Shown here piece after piece: positions 8,076 to 21,525 of a DNA stretch of 64,000 nucleotides. Source of the DNA: Paraburkholderia flava (GTDB lineage: Bacteria > Pseudomonadota > Gammaproteobacteria > Burkholderiales > Burkholderiaceae); the NCBI RefSeq assembly GCF_004359985.1, contig NZ_SMRO01000002.1, positions 1,251,135 to 1,315,134 of the forward strand, read 5' to 3'. The notes below the pieces were generated by a model that was not told the origin of the DNA, did not search any database, and saw only the letters and a list, made by a program, of their open reading frames with translations. Each line of letters opens with the position of its first letter. Position 1 is the stretch's first letter. Made by a program: the position numbers and the translations under genes.

Positions 8076-10535
8076 ATGCGGGCAGTGTGGTGCGGATTTG
8101 CGTTGGGCGTGATGGTTTTGCAGCAGCAGGCGGTGTTGCCGTCGACGAAGGTGTGGTGTCTGCTGATCGCGGCGATGTTCGCGAGTATCGGCGTCGCTAT
8201 GTGGTGTCACGCGAAGGCGCGCGGATATGTTGTCGTGGGCTCATGCGTGCTGCTGTTCGCCTCCGCCTGCATCGGTTTCGGCTACGCCGCGTGGCGTGCG
8301 GAACTGCGTCTCGCGACGAGCTTGCCGCATGCATGGGAAGGACGCGATATCGACGTGACGGGCTACGTCGACGGTCTGACTTCCAGCGACGCAATCGGCG
8401 TGCGCTTTCTGTTTCATGTCGACTCGGTCGACGCACCCATTCCACATTTCCCGCGCACGCTGCAGCTGTCGTGGATTGCCCGCGATGCGCCGCCGCCCGC
8501 ATTGCCGCCCGGTTCGCGCTGGCGTTTGCCGGTGCGCCTCAAGCGGCCGCATGGCAACGAGAACCCCGGCGTACGCGATATCGAGGCGGCGTGGCTCGAA
8601 CGCGACGTACGCGCGACCGGCTACGTCAGCGCGCCCATTCGTGCGCTTCGGCTTAGCGGCGACGCACATAGCGTCGATATAGTAATCGATCGCTGGCGCG
8701 ATGCGTTACGCGCACGAATCGATGCCGTCCTCGCGGACGCACCGCATCGCGGGATCGTCGTCGCGCTTGCAGTCGGTGCGCAGGATGCAGTGAGCGCCGT
8801 CGACTGGAACACGATGCGCGTGACCGGCACGAGTCATCTGATCGCAATCTCCGGGCTGCATATCGGTTTTGTCGCGGGCTTCGCCGCGTGGCTCGTCGGT
8901 GGCGTGTGGCGACGCTCGGGATTCATCGGTCGCAACTGGTCGCTGCGCGTGCCGGCGCAGAAAGTCGCGGCGCTCGGCGGCGCGGCGTTCGCCGCAGTGC
9001 ATACGGCGCTGGCCGGCTTCAACGTGCCGGCGCAACGCACGCTGTGGATGCTCACGGTCGTCGCGCTCGCATTCGCGAGCGGTCGCACGGTGCCGGCGAC
9101 GGTCGTGCTTGCGTGGGCGCTCGGTCTCGTGCTGGTGATCGATCCGTGGTCGGTGCTGTCGGCGGGATTCTGGCTGTCGTTCTGCGCGGTCGCGGCGATT
9201 CTGTTCGCGTTGTCCGGACCGTCGCATCGGGCATTGCCCGATCCTGGGATCGCTGATTTATCTCCTCTCAGGCGCTTCATGCTGCGCCGTCTGCGTGCCG
9301 GTACCACGCATCTGCGCGAAGGCGCACGTGTGCAGTTCGCGGTGACGATCGCGCTGGCGCCGCTCACCGTGTGGTGGTTCGCGCAGATTCCGCTCGTCGG
9401 GCCGTTCGCGAATGCGGTTGCGATTCCGTGGATGAGCCTGCTTGTCACGCCTGCGGTACTCGTCGGCACGGTGTTGCCCGCGCCGCTCGACGCCTACGCG
9501 TTCGACGTCGCGCACGAACTGCTGCGTGCATTGATGCCGTTTCTGCAATGGCTCGCTGCGCCGAAATGGGCGCTGTGGTTTCTGCCGCGACCCGGCGCAG
9601 GCGCGCTGGCCTGCGCAGCGCTCGGCGTCGCGTGGTGTCTCGCGCCGCGCGGCTGGCCGATGCGCCCGGCCGGCGCGTTCGCGTTGCTGCCGTTGCTGTT
9701 GCCGCCGCAGGCCGGACCGCCGTCGGGCACGTTCCGGCTGATCGCGCTCGATATCGGGCAGGGCTCGTCGATTCTCGTCCAGACTGCGCATCACACGCTG
9801 CTGTTCGACGCCGGTCCCGGTCCGGAGTCGACGCATGCGGGTGAGCGCATCGTCGTGCCGTTCCTGCAGTCGCACGGCGTGACGACGCTCGATGCGCTCG
9901 TCGTCAGTCATTCGGACTCCGATCACGCGGGCGGTGCGCCGGCCGTGTTCGACAACATCGGCGTGCGGCAACTGCTCGCGTCGTTGCCGGGCACGAACGC
10001 GCTGTGGAGTCGCGCAATTGCCGTGGGTGCCGACCGCGTACGCTGCGTGGCCGGGCAGCACTGGCAGTGGGACGGCGTCGACTTCGCGATGCTGTGGCCG
10101 GACCCCGGTCCGCTGCACGGCAAGGCCAATGACCAGTGCTGCGTGCTGCGCGTCAGCATCCCCGTGCCGAACGGCACCCCTGCGCTCGCCGCGTTGCTGG
10201 CCGCCGATATCGAGGCGCCAGTCGAACGCACGCTGCGCGAGCGCGATCCGGCTGCGTTGCGCGCGCCGGTGCTGCTCGTGCCGCATCACGGCAGCCACAC
10301 GTCGTCGACTGAGCCGTTCCTCGACTCTGTCGGTCCGCTCGTTGCCGTATTTCAGGTAGGCTATCGCAACCGATTTCATCATCCGCATCCCGGCGTGTTC
10401 GCGCGTTACGAAGCGCGGCATATCGAACTTGCCCGCAGCGACGACGATGGCGCGGTGACGATCGAAGCGGCAGGCACGACGCTGTCGCTCGATCGGTATC
10501 GCGACACGCAGCGGCGTTACTGGATGGACCGGTGA
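8076..10535 (+). CDS. comEC: DNA internalization-related competence protein ComEC/Rec2
   Basis: Inner-membrane channel that passes one DNA strand into the cytoplasm during natural transformation. About 819 residues: an N-terminal domain with membrane segments (DUF4131 type), a central many-helix Competence domain, and a C-terminal metallo-beta-lactamase-fold domain with HSDSDH (about residues 612-617) and a later HHGSH, proposed as the nuclease that degrades the other strand. I chose the ATG at 8076 (MRAVWCGFALG) because GGAGGG lies just upstream and the family usually opens this way. An in-frame GTG at 8010 would add 22 residues. Whether the strain is competent cannot be inferred from this gene alone. 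Confidence 0.93.
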   Translation: MRAVWCGFALGVMVLQQQAVLPSTKVWCLLIAAMFASIGVAMWCHAKARGYVVVGSCVLLFASACIGFGYAAWRAELRLATSLPHAWEGRDIDVTGYVDGLTSSDAIGVRFLFHVDSVDAPIPHFPRTLQLSWIARDAPPPALPPGSRWRLPVRLKRPHGNENPGVRDIEAAWLERDVRATGYVSAPIRALRLSGDAHSVDIVIDRWRDALRARIDAVLADAPHRGIVVALAVGAQDAVSAVDWNTMRVTGTSHLIAISGLHIGFVAGFAAWLVGGVWRRSGFIGRNWSLRVPAQKVAALGGAAFAAVHTALAGFNVPAQRTLWMLTVVALAFASGRTVPATVVLAWALGLVLVIDPWSVLSAGFWLSFCAVAAILFALSGPSHRALPDPGIADLSPLRRFMLRRLRAGTTHLREGARVQFAVTIALAPLTVWWFAQIPLVGPFANAVAIPWMSLLVTPAVLVGTVLPAPLDAYAFDVAHELLRALMPFLQWLAAPKWALWFLPRPGAGALACAALGVAWCLAPRGWPMRPAGAFALLPLLLPPQAGPPSGTFRLIALDIGQGSSILVQTAHHTLLFDAGPGPESTHAGERIVVPFLQSHGVTTLDALVVSHSDSDHAGGAPAVFDNIGVRQLLASLPGTNALWSRAIAVGADRVRCVAGQHWQWDGVDFAMLWPDPGPLHGKANDQCCVLRVSIPVPNGTPALAALLAADIEAPVERTLRERDPAALRAPVLLVPHHGSHTSSTEPFLDSVGPLVAVFQVGYRNRFHHPHPGVFARYEARHIELARSDDDGAVTIEAAGTTLSLDRYRDTQRRYWMDR

Positions 10536-10616
10536 TCACGGTTCACGGCCGGACGTGCCGCGATCCGGGGGAAGCATCAAGGTTCAAAACCGCGTTCAGA
10601 ACGGAGACAGCCGCAG

Positions 10617-11420
10617 TTGAAAAACATCATCCACTTCTCGCACGCGAACGGCTTTCCAGCGTCGATCTATCGAACGATCTTCGCTGAGCTGTCGGACGAC
10701 TACGATCTGCGTTTCATCGAGCGCATCGGCCACGATGCCCGCTTTCCGGTGACGCAGGACTGGCCGCATCTGGTCGAACAACTGCTCGAGGACATTGGTC
10801 GCACGTACGAACAGCCGGTGTGGCTCGTCGGCCATTCGCTCGGTGGCTATCTGTCGCTGATGGCCGCGCTGAGAAAGCCGCAGTGGGTGAGGGGCGTGGT
10901 GATGCTCGATTCGCCGGTCGTCGCGGGTTGGCGCAGCAGCATGCTGCGCGTGTCGCAGTGGACGGGGCTCGACGAGCGGCTGTCGCCGGCCGCAGCCACG
11001 CGCACGCGGCGCACGCACTGGACGAGCCGCGAGGAGGCATGGCGGCATTTCCATTCGAAGCCGGCGTTCGCGCGCTGGGACGAACGCGTGCTGTCCGACT
11101 ACATCGATTTCGGGATTCCACAGAGCGCGCCGGACGGCTCGCGCGCACTCGCGTTCGATCGCCGCACCGAATACCGGATCTATCGCACGTTGCCGCACAC
11201 GCTCGGTGCGCGGCTCGCGCGCGGCGCGCCGGTGCCGGTCGGGTTCATCGCGGGCACGCAGTCGAAGGAGATCCGCCAGGCCGGTCTCCAGGCGACGCGG
11301 CGCGCGACCGACGGACATCTCGAATGGATCGAGGGCAGTCATCTGTATCCGATGGAAAAGCCGATCGAAACCGCGCGGGCAATTCAGCGGATGCTGCGCG
11401 AACTCGAACGACGCGCGTAG
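10617..11420 (+). CDS. Alpha/beta hydrolase
   Basis: A 267-residue soluble hydrolase with the oxyanion segment HFSHANGFP near the N-terminus, the nucleophile elbow GHSLGG (Ser about residue 74) and a probable catalytic His in EGSHLYP (about residue 242). The start is a TTG at 10617 with ggagac about nine bases upstream. Substrate unknown. It follows comEC by 81 bp and precedes pyrG by 294 bp. I see no features tying it to either, and the family is too broad to assign a reaction. Confidence 0.85.
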   Translation: MKNIIHFSHANGFPASIYRTIFAELSDDYDLRFIERIGHDARFPVTQDWPHLVEQLLEDIGRTYEQPVWLVGHSLGGYLSLMAALRKPQWVRGVVMLDSPVVAGWRSSMLRVSQWTGLDERLSPAAATRTRRTHWTSREEAWRHFHSKPAFARWDERVLSDYIDFGIPQSAPDGSRALAFDRRTEYRIYRTLPHTLGARLARGAPVPVGFIAGTQSKEIRQAGLQATRRATDGHLEWIEGSHLYPMEKPIETARAIQRMLRELERRA

Positions 11421-11633
11421 CGAGTGGGTTGGGGGCGGACAATCGATTCGCCGGACGCGAATGCACCGCACTGCGTACTGTGTGACGTGTATCGACCGGT
11501 GGTTTATGCGTCGGAAAAGGCGCGACGTCATCGCATGCTCACGCACACACCGGACAATCTCAAAAAGACAGTTGAGCCGATGTTGCAGCGCAGGTTCGAA
11601 CGGTCGTGCCGCGCGTCGCCGCAAGCGGGCTGA

Positions 11634-14245
<2,612 letters not shown>

Positions 14246-14410
14246 TGCGGCGTCTGCGGTGCTTGCGATAAGCGCCGTGGACGAATCGATGGAGGGGAGA
14301 CGAAAGGCCGGCGGCGATGCACGCATCGACACACCGGCTCACGAAGAGACGAAACGGCGCCGCCCGACCGGCTCGGCGCAGATGAACCGACGACCTTCAG
14401 CGGCGTCTGA

Positions 14411-15760
<1,350 letters not shown>

Positions 15761-15806
15761 GTACGTCAAGCGTTGCAGCCGTCATCCTTCGTTTCCGCAT
15801 CAACCT

Positions 15807-15833
15807 GCCGCCCTGCGTATAGCGCAGGGCGGC
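15807..15833. terminator. Strong hairpin between eno and ftsB
   Basis: Perfect 11 bp GC-rich arms (gccgccctgcg / cgcagggcggc) around the loop tatag, about 45 bp after the eno stop. No U tract follows, so it may be a weak terminator, an mRNA-stabilising 3' end or an attenuator before ftsB rather than a full intrinsic terminator. Confidence 0.6.
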
Positions 15834-15858
15834 GCGTATTATCTGCACTCCCTTTTTC

Positions 15859-16314
15859 ATGCGGCTCGTCACTGTCGTTCTGATCGTTTTGCTGGCGCTG
15901 ATCCAGTTCCCACTCTGGTGGGGGCACGGCGGCTGGCTGCGCGTTCACGAACTGCAGCAGCAGCTCGGTGAACAGCAGAAAAAGAACGCGGATGAAAAAC
16001 TGCGCAATGAGCGGATCGCAGGTGAGGTGCAGGATCTGCAGAACGGCACGGCCGCCGTCGAAGAGCGCGCGCGCTACGAGATGGGGATGGTGAAGGACAG
16101 CGAGGTGTTCGTGCAGTTCGTGTCGCCGAACGCATCGAGCCCGGTTGCGGCGAATACGCCGACCTCGGCGACGTCGACGCGTGGCGTGATGTCGGCGGCT
16201 CCGGTGCGCGTCGTGCCGAATCCGGAGTCGCGTGCGAGGCCGGACCGCAAGCACGCGGGGAAGAAGGGTAAGGACGGCAAGGAAGCGAAGGGAAAGAGCA
16301 CGGCCCAGCATTGA
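15859..16314 (+). CDS. ftsB: Cell division protein FtsB
   Basis: Small bitopic divisome protein that forms the FtsQ-FtsL-FtsB complex. The N-terminal membrane helix ([19 protein letters not shown]) is followed by a leucine-zipper-like coiled coil (about residues 30-60) and the family motif [12 protein letters not shown]. 151 residues is longer than E. coli FtsB (about 103). The extra C-terminal tail is rich in Ala, Thr, Lys and Arg and looks disordered. The eno-ftsB order is conserved in many proteobacteria. Confidence 0.93.
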   Translation: MRLVTVVLIVLLALIQFPLWWGHGGWLRVHELQQQLGEQQKKNADEKLRNERIAGEVQDLQNGTAAVEERARYEMGMVKDSEVFVQFVSPNASSPVAANTPTSATSTRGVMSAAPVRVVPNPESRARPDRKHAGKKGKDGKEAKGKSTAQH

Positions 16315-16360
16315 GCATTGACCGGATTACGGCCACGCGGTTCGTGGCTCTCCGAAACGA

Positions 16361-16390
16361 AAAAAAGCGCGATGTTCATCGCGCTTTTTT
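16361..16390. terminator. Bidirectional intrinsic terminator, ftsB / lipoprotein gene
   Basis: Perfect 13 bp arms (aaaaaagcgcgat and its complement) around gttc, with an A run on one side and a T run on the other. It separates convergent genes and should stop transcription in both directions. Confidence 0.92.
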
Positions 16391-16421
16391 ATTGGCCGAA
16401 ACCTGTGCGGTAACGATCGGA

Positions 16422-16817
16422 CTACCAGCCCCATCCCCAGCCCGGCGAATAACCGTAGCCGATGCCCGTTCCCCAGCCACGGCCCCATCCACCGCCGCCG
16501 TAATAGCTGCCATAGACGCTCACCGGCGGGCTGTAGTAACGCGCATACGCCTGAGCGGCGGCTTCGGCGGCCATCTGCTGGTTCTGTTCGTTCAACACCT
16601 GTCGGTCGATCACATCGTAGCGCTGGCGTTCCTGTTCGGTGAGCGGCCGTGTGCCGTTCGGCAACCCGGACTGATCCGCCGGCAGACGGCTGTAGATCGG
16701 TGAAGGGCCCGGCGGCTCCATTGCGCAGCCTGCGAGCGCAGCGGCACCCACGGCAAGCGACAGTGCGATCGCGGTTTTGCGGCCCGACAGCAGAAGGATG
16801 GGAAGAGGCGTTTTCAT
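16422..16817 (-). CDS. Small putative lipoprotein with Gly/Tyr/Trp-rich tail
   Basis: 131 residues. A basic N-terminus and hydrophobic stretch lead to the lipobox LAGC (Cys about residue 31), so it should be lipidated. The middle is charged and Gln/Ala-rich. The last 35 or so residues are dominated by Gly, Tyr and Trp (for example GWGRGWGTGIGYGY). I do not recognise a named family. Trp/Gly-rich tails occur in surface or membrane-associated proteins, but no function can be given. It is transcribed leftward, ends at the bidirectional terminator and follows hslO. Confidence 0.78.
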   Translation of the reverse strand: MKTPLPILLLSGRKTAIALSLAVGAAALAGCAMEPPGPSPIYSRLPADQSGLPNGTRPLTEQERQRYDVIDRQVLNEQNQQMAAEAAAQAYARYYSPPVSVYGSYYGGGGWGRGWGTGIGYGYSPGWGWGW

Positions 16818-16942
16818 TGCTGGATCTCCGTCGGCGGTATCGCACGGCTATTGATTGTCGTGCGACACCGCCCGTCATACATCTCGCCACACTGCGGCGA
16901 TCGATGAACCGTGCCGCCGTCGCCCCCAGCCTGCGCTACGCG

Positions 16943-17893
16943 TCAGTGTCGTTGCGTCGCAGCGGGCGTCAATCCTTCTGAGAGCCCCGGGGAGACAAAA
17001 AGTTGCGCGACGTCGACCGGGTCGAACTCGTACCGCTGGTTACAGTACTCGCAGTGGACCTCGACGTGACCGCGCTCTTCGAGCACGCTATCGACTTCTT
17101 CGCGGCCCAGCATCTTCAGCATCGCGCCGACCCGTTCGCGCGAACAGCTGCACTGGAAGCGCGCGGTCGCGGGCTCGAAGTGCTGCACGTTTTCCTGCCA
17201 GAACAGCCGGCGAAACACGGTGTCCGGCTCTTCGGTCAGCAGTTCTTCGCGCGACAGCGTGCCGCCGAGCGTGCACACGCGGTCCCACGTGTCGGCGTCG
17301 AGTTCGCCCGGATGCGGGACGATGCCGCCGTCGCCGGGGAGCTTCTGCAGCAGCATGCCGACGGCGCGTTCGGCATCGGCGGCGAGCCACAGACGCGTGT
17401 CGAGCTGCTCCGAGTGATGCATGTAGTGCTCGAGCACCTCGGCCATCGATTTCAGCGGCCCGTCGAAGCCCGACAGCGGCACGATGCCTTGATATGGCTG
17501 CTGGCCAGGTTGCTTGTCCTGCGGATCGAGCGTGATCACGCAGCGGCCGTGACCGCCCGCGTTGACGAGGTCGATCAGCGTCAGGTCGTCGCCGATCGTG
17601 GCCGCTGCGTCGCCCGAAAACTTCGCGGTGGCACGCATCGACAGATCCGACGCGCACTGCACGACCAGCATCTTGACCGGGCCATCGCCGAAGATCTGCA
17701 TGATCAGCGTGCCGTCGAATTTCAGATTCGCGGACAGCAGCGCGCACGCCGCCATCATTTCGCCGAGTATCGTGCGCACGGGCGTCGGGTAGTCGCGACG
17801 CGTCAGCACTTCCTGCCACGTGTTACGCAGCGAAACGATCTCGCCGCGCACCGGCGCCGCGCTGAAGATAAATTTTTGCAGCTCGTCCTTCAC
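16943..17893 (-). CDS. hslO: Redox-regulated chaperone Hsp33
   Basis: Cytosolic holdase activated by oxidation. About 316 residues. The C-terminal zinc switch has all four cysteines: CSC (about residues 248 and 250, in FQCSCSRERV) and CEYC (about 281 and 284). I chose the GTG at 17893 because agggaaa lies a few bases upstream and the family begins at about KDELQKFIF. An ATG at 17956 would add a basic extension running to the edge of the upstream gene. It lies 63 bp after the gamma-carbonic-anhydrase-like gene on the same strand, probably one operon. Confidence 0.95.
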   Translation of the reverse strand: MKDELQKFIFSAAPVRGEIVSLRNTWQEVLTRRDYPTPVRTILGEMMAACALLSANLKFDGTLIMQIFGDGPVKMLVVQCASDLSMRATAKFSGDAAATIGDDLTLIDLVNAGGHGRCVITLDPQDKQPGQQPYQGIVPLSGFDGPLKSMAEVLEHYMHHSEQLDTRLWLAADAERAVGMLLQKLPGDGGIVPHPGELDADTWDRVCTLGGTLSREELLTEEPDTVFRRLFWQENVQHFEPATARFQCSCSRERVGAMLKMLGREEVDSVLEERGHVEVHCEYCNQRYEFDPVDVAQLFVSPGLSEGLTPAATQRH

Positions 17894-17956
17894 AACTTTT
17901 CCCTGGTTGATGACACGGCTTGCTGCCGTGCCGGCACGCCGTCGTACGATCGCCAT

Positions 17957-18481
17957 CTAGCCGATCCGTACGAGCTGCGCCTTGAAATATTCGCGGCGTT
18001 CCACGTAGTTCGCCGCGTTGCGTCGCATGCCGGCGATGTCCGCGTCCGTCAGTTCGCGGACGACCTTCGCCGGCGCGCCGAGGATCAGCGAGTTGTCCGG
18101 AAACACCTTGCCCTCGGTCACGACCGCGCCCGCCCCGACCAGACAGTTGCGGCCGACTACCGCTCCATTCAAGACCACCGCCTGAATTCCGATCAGCGCG
18201 CCTTCCTTGATCGTGCAGCCGTGCAGCATCGCCTGATGGCCGATCGTCACGTTGGCTTCGATCGTCAGCGGGTAGCCGGGGTCCGTGTGCAGCACCGCAC
18301 CTTCCTGGATGTTGCTGCCGGTGCCGACGGTAATCGGCTCGTTGTCGCCGCGGATCGCCGCGCCGAACCAGACGCTCGCGTTTTCCTCGAGCTCGACCTT
18401 GCCGATGATCGTCGCCGTATCCGCGACGAACACGCTTTCATGGATGGTCGGGGCCGCGCCGCCGAGCTTGTAGATTGCCAC
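17957..18481 (-). CDS. Gamma-carbonic-anhydrase-like protein (YrdA/PaaY type)
   Basis: 174-residue left-handed beta-helix protein of hexapeptide repeats. Putative metal-ligand histidines appear in VLHTD (about residue 65) and IGHQAMLHGC (about 82 and 87), the positions used by gamma-class carbonic anhydrases. Many YrdA-type proteins have no proven activity, so the reaction remains open. The start is the GTG at 18481, preceded by the ribosome-binding site caggaga. Upstream in-frame sequence lacks family similarity. Confidence 0.9.
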   Translation of the reverse strand: MAIYKLGGAAPTIHESVFVADTATIIGKVELEENASVWFGAAIRGDNEPITVGTGSNIQEGAVLHTDPGYPLTIEANVTIGHQAMLHGCTIKEGALIGIQAVVLNGAVVGRNCLVGAGAVVTEGKVFPDNSLILGAPAKVVRELTDADIAGMRRNAANYVERREYFKAQLVRIG

Positions 18482-18566
18482 GGTGTCTCCTGTGCGTCGC
18501 GTGCTGCGCGGGCGGCGCAAACACGCGTTCGCAGCGCCAGCGCGCTGCATCGTGATCGAATCGCGT

Positions 18567-18572
18567 ATTGTA
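18567..18572 (-). promoter_or_regulatory. Candidate -10 for the gamma-CA/hslO unit
   Basis: TACAAT on the minus strand, about 86 bp before the GTG start, within the spacer shared with the rightward DUF455 gene. The -35 region is weak. The leader would be about 80 bases. Confidence 0.4.
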
Positions 18573-18685
18573 AACGGTTGTGCATGCCGGCTGGGTGACG
18601 TGGGATCGGAGGGTCGGTTCTGGTCGTTGCAGCGGTTTTTCCGGGCATCGTGGGGTTTTCTTCGCAGGTCTTGCTTTTGTCCGTC

Positions 18686-19540
18686 ATGAGTTCCGCTGCT
18701 TCCACTGTTTCTGTTTCGTCCGCGCCGTTGTGTGCGCGGACTGCGGCGCTGGCCGCGCTGCGCGAATCCGCTCCGCCGGTGAAGGCCCGGGTGACGCGTC
18801 TGCTGCGCGAACAGGTCGCGAGCGGCGTGGCGGTGTGTCTGCCGGCGGCGGTGATCGCCGAGCCCGCAGATCTGCCGGGACGGCCGCAGCGTCCCGAACT
18901 GGTCGAGCCGCGCCGGCTCGGGCGCCGCAGCATGCAATCGCCGGAAGGGCGCGCGGTGCTGCTGCACGCGCTCGCGCACATCGAATTCAACGCGATCAAT
19001 CTTGCGCTCGACGCCGTCTGGCGCTTCGCGGACATGCCTCTGGCGTTTTACGTCGACTGGCTGAAGGTCGCGGCAGAGGAGGCGCATCACTTCTCGCTGC
19101 TCGTCGCGCGGTTGGGCGAGTTGGGTCACGCGTACGGCGATTTCCCCGCGCACGATGGCCTGTGGGACATGTGCGACCGTACCCGCGACGACGTCCTCGC
19201 ACGGATGGCGCTCGTGCCGCGCACGCTCGAAGCGCGCGGTCTCGACGCATCGCCGCCGATCCGCGCACGGCTTCAGCAGGCAGGCGATCACGCGTCCGCG
19301 GCGATTCTCGATGTGATCCTGCACGACGAGATCGGCCACGTGCTGATCGGCAACTGCTGGTTTCGTCACCTGTGCGACGAACGCGGGCTCGATCCGCATC
19401 CGACCTATATCGAGCTTGCCGAGCGCTATCACGCGCCGAAGCTGCGCGGCCCGTTCAACTTTGCCGCGCGACGCGACGCCGGTTTCGACGAAACCGAGCT
19501 GGCGGCGCTCGCCGCCTCCGACAGCCCATCCACCGATTGA
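18686..19540 (+). CDS. DUF455 family ferritin-like protein
   Basis: About 284 residues, helical, with Glu/His-rich pairs typical of ferritin-like di-metal folds: HIEFNAINLALD, EEAHHFSLL and HDEIGHVLIG. The function of DUF455 is not established; some members lie beside tRNA-modification or redox genes. I used the ATG at 18686. A GTG at 18650 is in frame, and neither has a strong ribosome-binding site. It is divergent from the gamma-CA gene. Confidence 0.85.
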   Translation: MSSAASTVSVSSAPLCARTAALAALRESAPPVKARVTRLLREQVASGVAVCLPAAVIAEPADLPGRPQRPELVEPRRLGRRSMQSPEGRAVLLHALAHIEFNAINLALDAVWRFADMPLAFYVDWLKVAAEEAHHFSLLVARLGELGHAYGDFPAHDGLWDMCDRTRDDVLARMALVPRTLEARGLDASPPIRARLQQAGDHASAAILDVILHDEIGHVLIGNCWFRHLCDERGLDPHPTYIELAERYHAPKLRGPFNFAARRDAGFDETELAALAASDSPSTD

Positions 19541-19586
19541 GTGATGCCTCCAGCATGCCGCCGCTGCCTCAAGCGGCGAAGCTGGC

Positions 19587-19592
19587 TATAAT
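19587..19592 (+). promoter_or_regulatory. Candidate -10 for the alpha/beta hydrolase gene
   Basis: A perfect TATAAT 33 bp before the ATG at 19625, with a predicted start near 19600. This favours that ATG over an in-frame TTG at 19610. No clear -35. Confidence 0.5.
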
Positions 19593-19624
19593 CGGACGAC
19601 CGTTCTTTTTTGGCAGATCAACTC

Positions 19625-20509
19625 ATGAATACCTCCCGGTCCGAATTCGTTACCGTCCGTGGCGTCCGGCTGCACGTGCGTCGCTGGGGTAACCCGGACG
19701 CGCCCACGCTGTTCATGCTGCACGGCTGGATGGATGTCGCGGCGTCGTTCCAGTTCGTCGTCGATGCGCTTGGCGGCGACTGGCAGGTGATCGCGCCGGA
19801 TGCGCGCGGCTTCGGACTGTCGGACTGGCCCGTCGCGGCGAACGGCGGCGGTCATTACTGGTTTCACGAGTACCTGTCCGATCTCGATGCGCTGCTCGAT
19901 CATTACGCGCCGTCGGGCGAGGTGAATCTGGTCGGGCACAGCATGGGCGCCAACGTGGTGTGCCTGTATGCGGGCGCGCGGCCCGAGCGGGTGCGTCGCG
20001 TCGTCGATCTGGAGGGCTTCGGTCTGCCGCCGGCGCATCCGAAGCAGATGCCGGGGCGCCTGCGGGCGTGGCTCGACGAAATGCGCGAGCCGCCGCGTCT
20101 GAAGCATTACGCGTCGCTTGAAGAGGTCGCCGCGCGGCTCATCAAGACCAACGAACGACTGCTTCCGCAGCGCGCACGCTTTCTCGCGCCGCACTGGTCG
20201 CGGCCGGACGGTGAGGGCGGCTACATGCTGCTCGCCGATCCCGCGCATAAACTGCGTGGCCCGATGCTGTACCGGCTCGACGAGGTGATGGCCGTGTGGG
20301 CAAAGGTGCGCGCGAAGGTGCTGCACGTCGAAGCGGTCGCGTCGCCGACGCTCGCGCAACTCGCCGGCGAGATTCCGCTCGCGGAGTTCAAGGCGCGGTT
20401 CAGCGCATTTCCCGACTGGCGCGAAAAAATCATCGATGACGCGGGGCACATGGTCCATCACGATCAGCCGGAACAGGTTGCCGCGCTGATCGAAGCGTTC
20501 TGCGCGTGA
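19625..20509 (+). CDS. Alpha/beta hydrolase
   Basis: 294 residues with the HGWMD oxyanion loop, PDARGFGLSD, the nucleophile elbow GHSMGA and a C-terminal DAGHMVHHDQPE carrying the catalytic His. This arrangement is typical of soluble esterases, epoxide hydrolases and dehalogenases. Substrate unknown. It is a different subfamily from the hydrolase at 10617. Confidence 0.87.
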   Translation: MNTSRSEFVTVRGVRLHVRRWGNPDAPTLFMLHGWMDVAASFQFVVDALGGDWQVIAPDARGFGLSDWPVAANGGGHYWFHEYLSDLDALLDHYAPSGEVNLVGHSMGANVVCLYAGARPERVRRVVDLEGFGLPPAHPKQMPGRLRAWLDEMREPPRLKHYASLEEVAARLIKTNERLLPQRARFLAPHWSRPDGEGGYMLLADPAHKLRGPMLYRLDEVMAVWAKVRAKVLHVEAVASPTLAQLAGEIPLAEFKARFSAFPDWREKIIDDAGHMVHHDQPEQVAALIEAFCA

Positions 20510-20510
20510 T

Positions 20511-20529
20511 GTCACTTCCGTGACTTTTT
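20511..20529 (+). terminator. Possible short terminator after the hydrolase
   Basis: gtcac, ttcc, gtgac then five T, directly behind the stop codon. The stem is only 5 bp, so efficiency is doubtful. Confidence 0.35.
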
Positions 20530-20587
20530 GCGCATAAGGTGCTGCAGCGCGGCGTGAGTTGTCACCGAGATTGGCCGCATCTGCGTT

Positions 20588-20600
20588 ACTGCATTGCAGT
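20588..20600. promoter_or_regulatory. Small dyad before the PHP gene
   Basis: Perfect 6 bp arms, actgca and tgcagt, around one base, 30 bp before the ATG and just ahead of an AT-rich gtaaaat. It could be an operator overlapping the promoter, or chance. Confidence 0.25.
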
Positions 20601-20630
20601 AAAATGGAGTGTGAAAATCCTCGAGCACCC

Positions 20631-21461
20631 ATGAACGCCGATCTCCACTGTCACTCCACCGTTTCCGACGGCCATTTCGCGCCGGCCGACGTCGCGCGCC
20701 GCGCGCACGCAGGCGGCGTGACGCTGTGGGCGCTGACGGATCACGACGAACTGGGCGGTCAACGGGAGGCACGCGAAACGGCCGAGGCGCTCGGCATGCG
20801 CTATCTGAGCGGCGTCGAGATTTCGGTGACGTGGGCGTCGCGGACGGTGCACATCGTCGGGCTGCACGTCGATCACGAATGCGCGGCGCTCGTCGACGGT
20901 CTCGAGCGCACCCGCAATGGACGCGCGGCGCGCGGCGAGGCGATCGGCGAGCAACTTGCCACGCTCGGCATCCCCGATGCGTACGAAGGTGCGCTGAAAT
21001 ACGTGTCGAACCCGGACATGATGTCGCGGACCCACTTTGCGCGCTTCATGGCGGAGCACGGTTACGCGGAATCGACCCAGGACGCGTTCAACCGTTATCT
21101 CGGCGACGGCAAGCCCGGCTACGTCTCGCATCGCTGGGCGAAGCTCGCGGATGCAGTCAAATGGATTCAGGTCGCGGGCGGCGAAGCGGTGATCGCGCAT
21201 CCGGGTCGGTACGCGTATACGCAAGTGGAATTCGACGCGCTGTTCGGCGAATTCATCGATCTCGGCGGCAAGGCAATCGAAGTCGTCACCGGCAGCCACA
21301 CGCCGGATCAATATCGCGAATATGCGGACGTCGCACGCCGCTTCGGTTTCGAAGCATCGCGCGGATCCGATTTCCATTCGCCGGGCGAGAGCCGCGTCGA
21401 ACTCGGCAGCCTGCCGCCGCTTCCCGCCGATCTCAAACCTGTCTGGGAACGCTGGCTGTGA
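20631..21461 (+). CDS. PHP-domain phosphatase, 3',5'-nucleoside bisphosphate phosphatase type
   Basis: 276 residues. The opening MNADLHCHSTVSDG gives the His-x-His metal pair. Further PHP ligands lie in LTDHDELGG, SGVEIS, IAHPGRY and GSDFHSPGE. Closest characterised relatives by length and layout are the Chromobacterium enzyme hydrolysing 3',5'-nucleoside bisphosphates and E. coli RNase AM (YciV), which removes 5' nucleotides from short RNAs. Assignment to that subfamily is inference. The next gene, also in the yciV-yciO-trpS neighbourhood of enterobacteria, supports it. Confidence 0.87.
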   Translation: MNADLHCHSTVSDGHFAPADVARRAHAGGVTLWALTDHDELGGQREARETAEALGMRYLSGVEISVTWASRTVHIVGLHVDHECAALVDGLERTRNGRAARGEAIGEQLATLGIPDAYEGALKYVSNPDMMSRTHFARFMAEHGYAESTQDAFNRYLGDGKPGYVSHRWAKLADAVKWIQVAGGEAVIAHPGRYAYTQVEFDALFGEFIDLGGKAIEVVTGSHTPDQYREYADVARRFGFEASRGSDFHSPGESRVELGSLPPLPADLKPVWERWL

Positions 21462-21525
21462 TGCCACGCGGTGCCGCAACGGCATCACCAACCCACGTCG
21501 CGTTCCACTTTATTCTCTGATCGAC

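Noticed and set aside
11585..11605. A ggttcgaac segment resembling a tRNA T loop
   Set aside because: The flanking bases do not pair into a T stem, and no acceptor or anticodon arms surround it.
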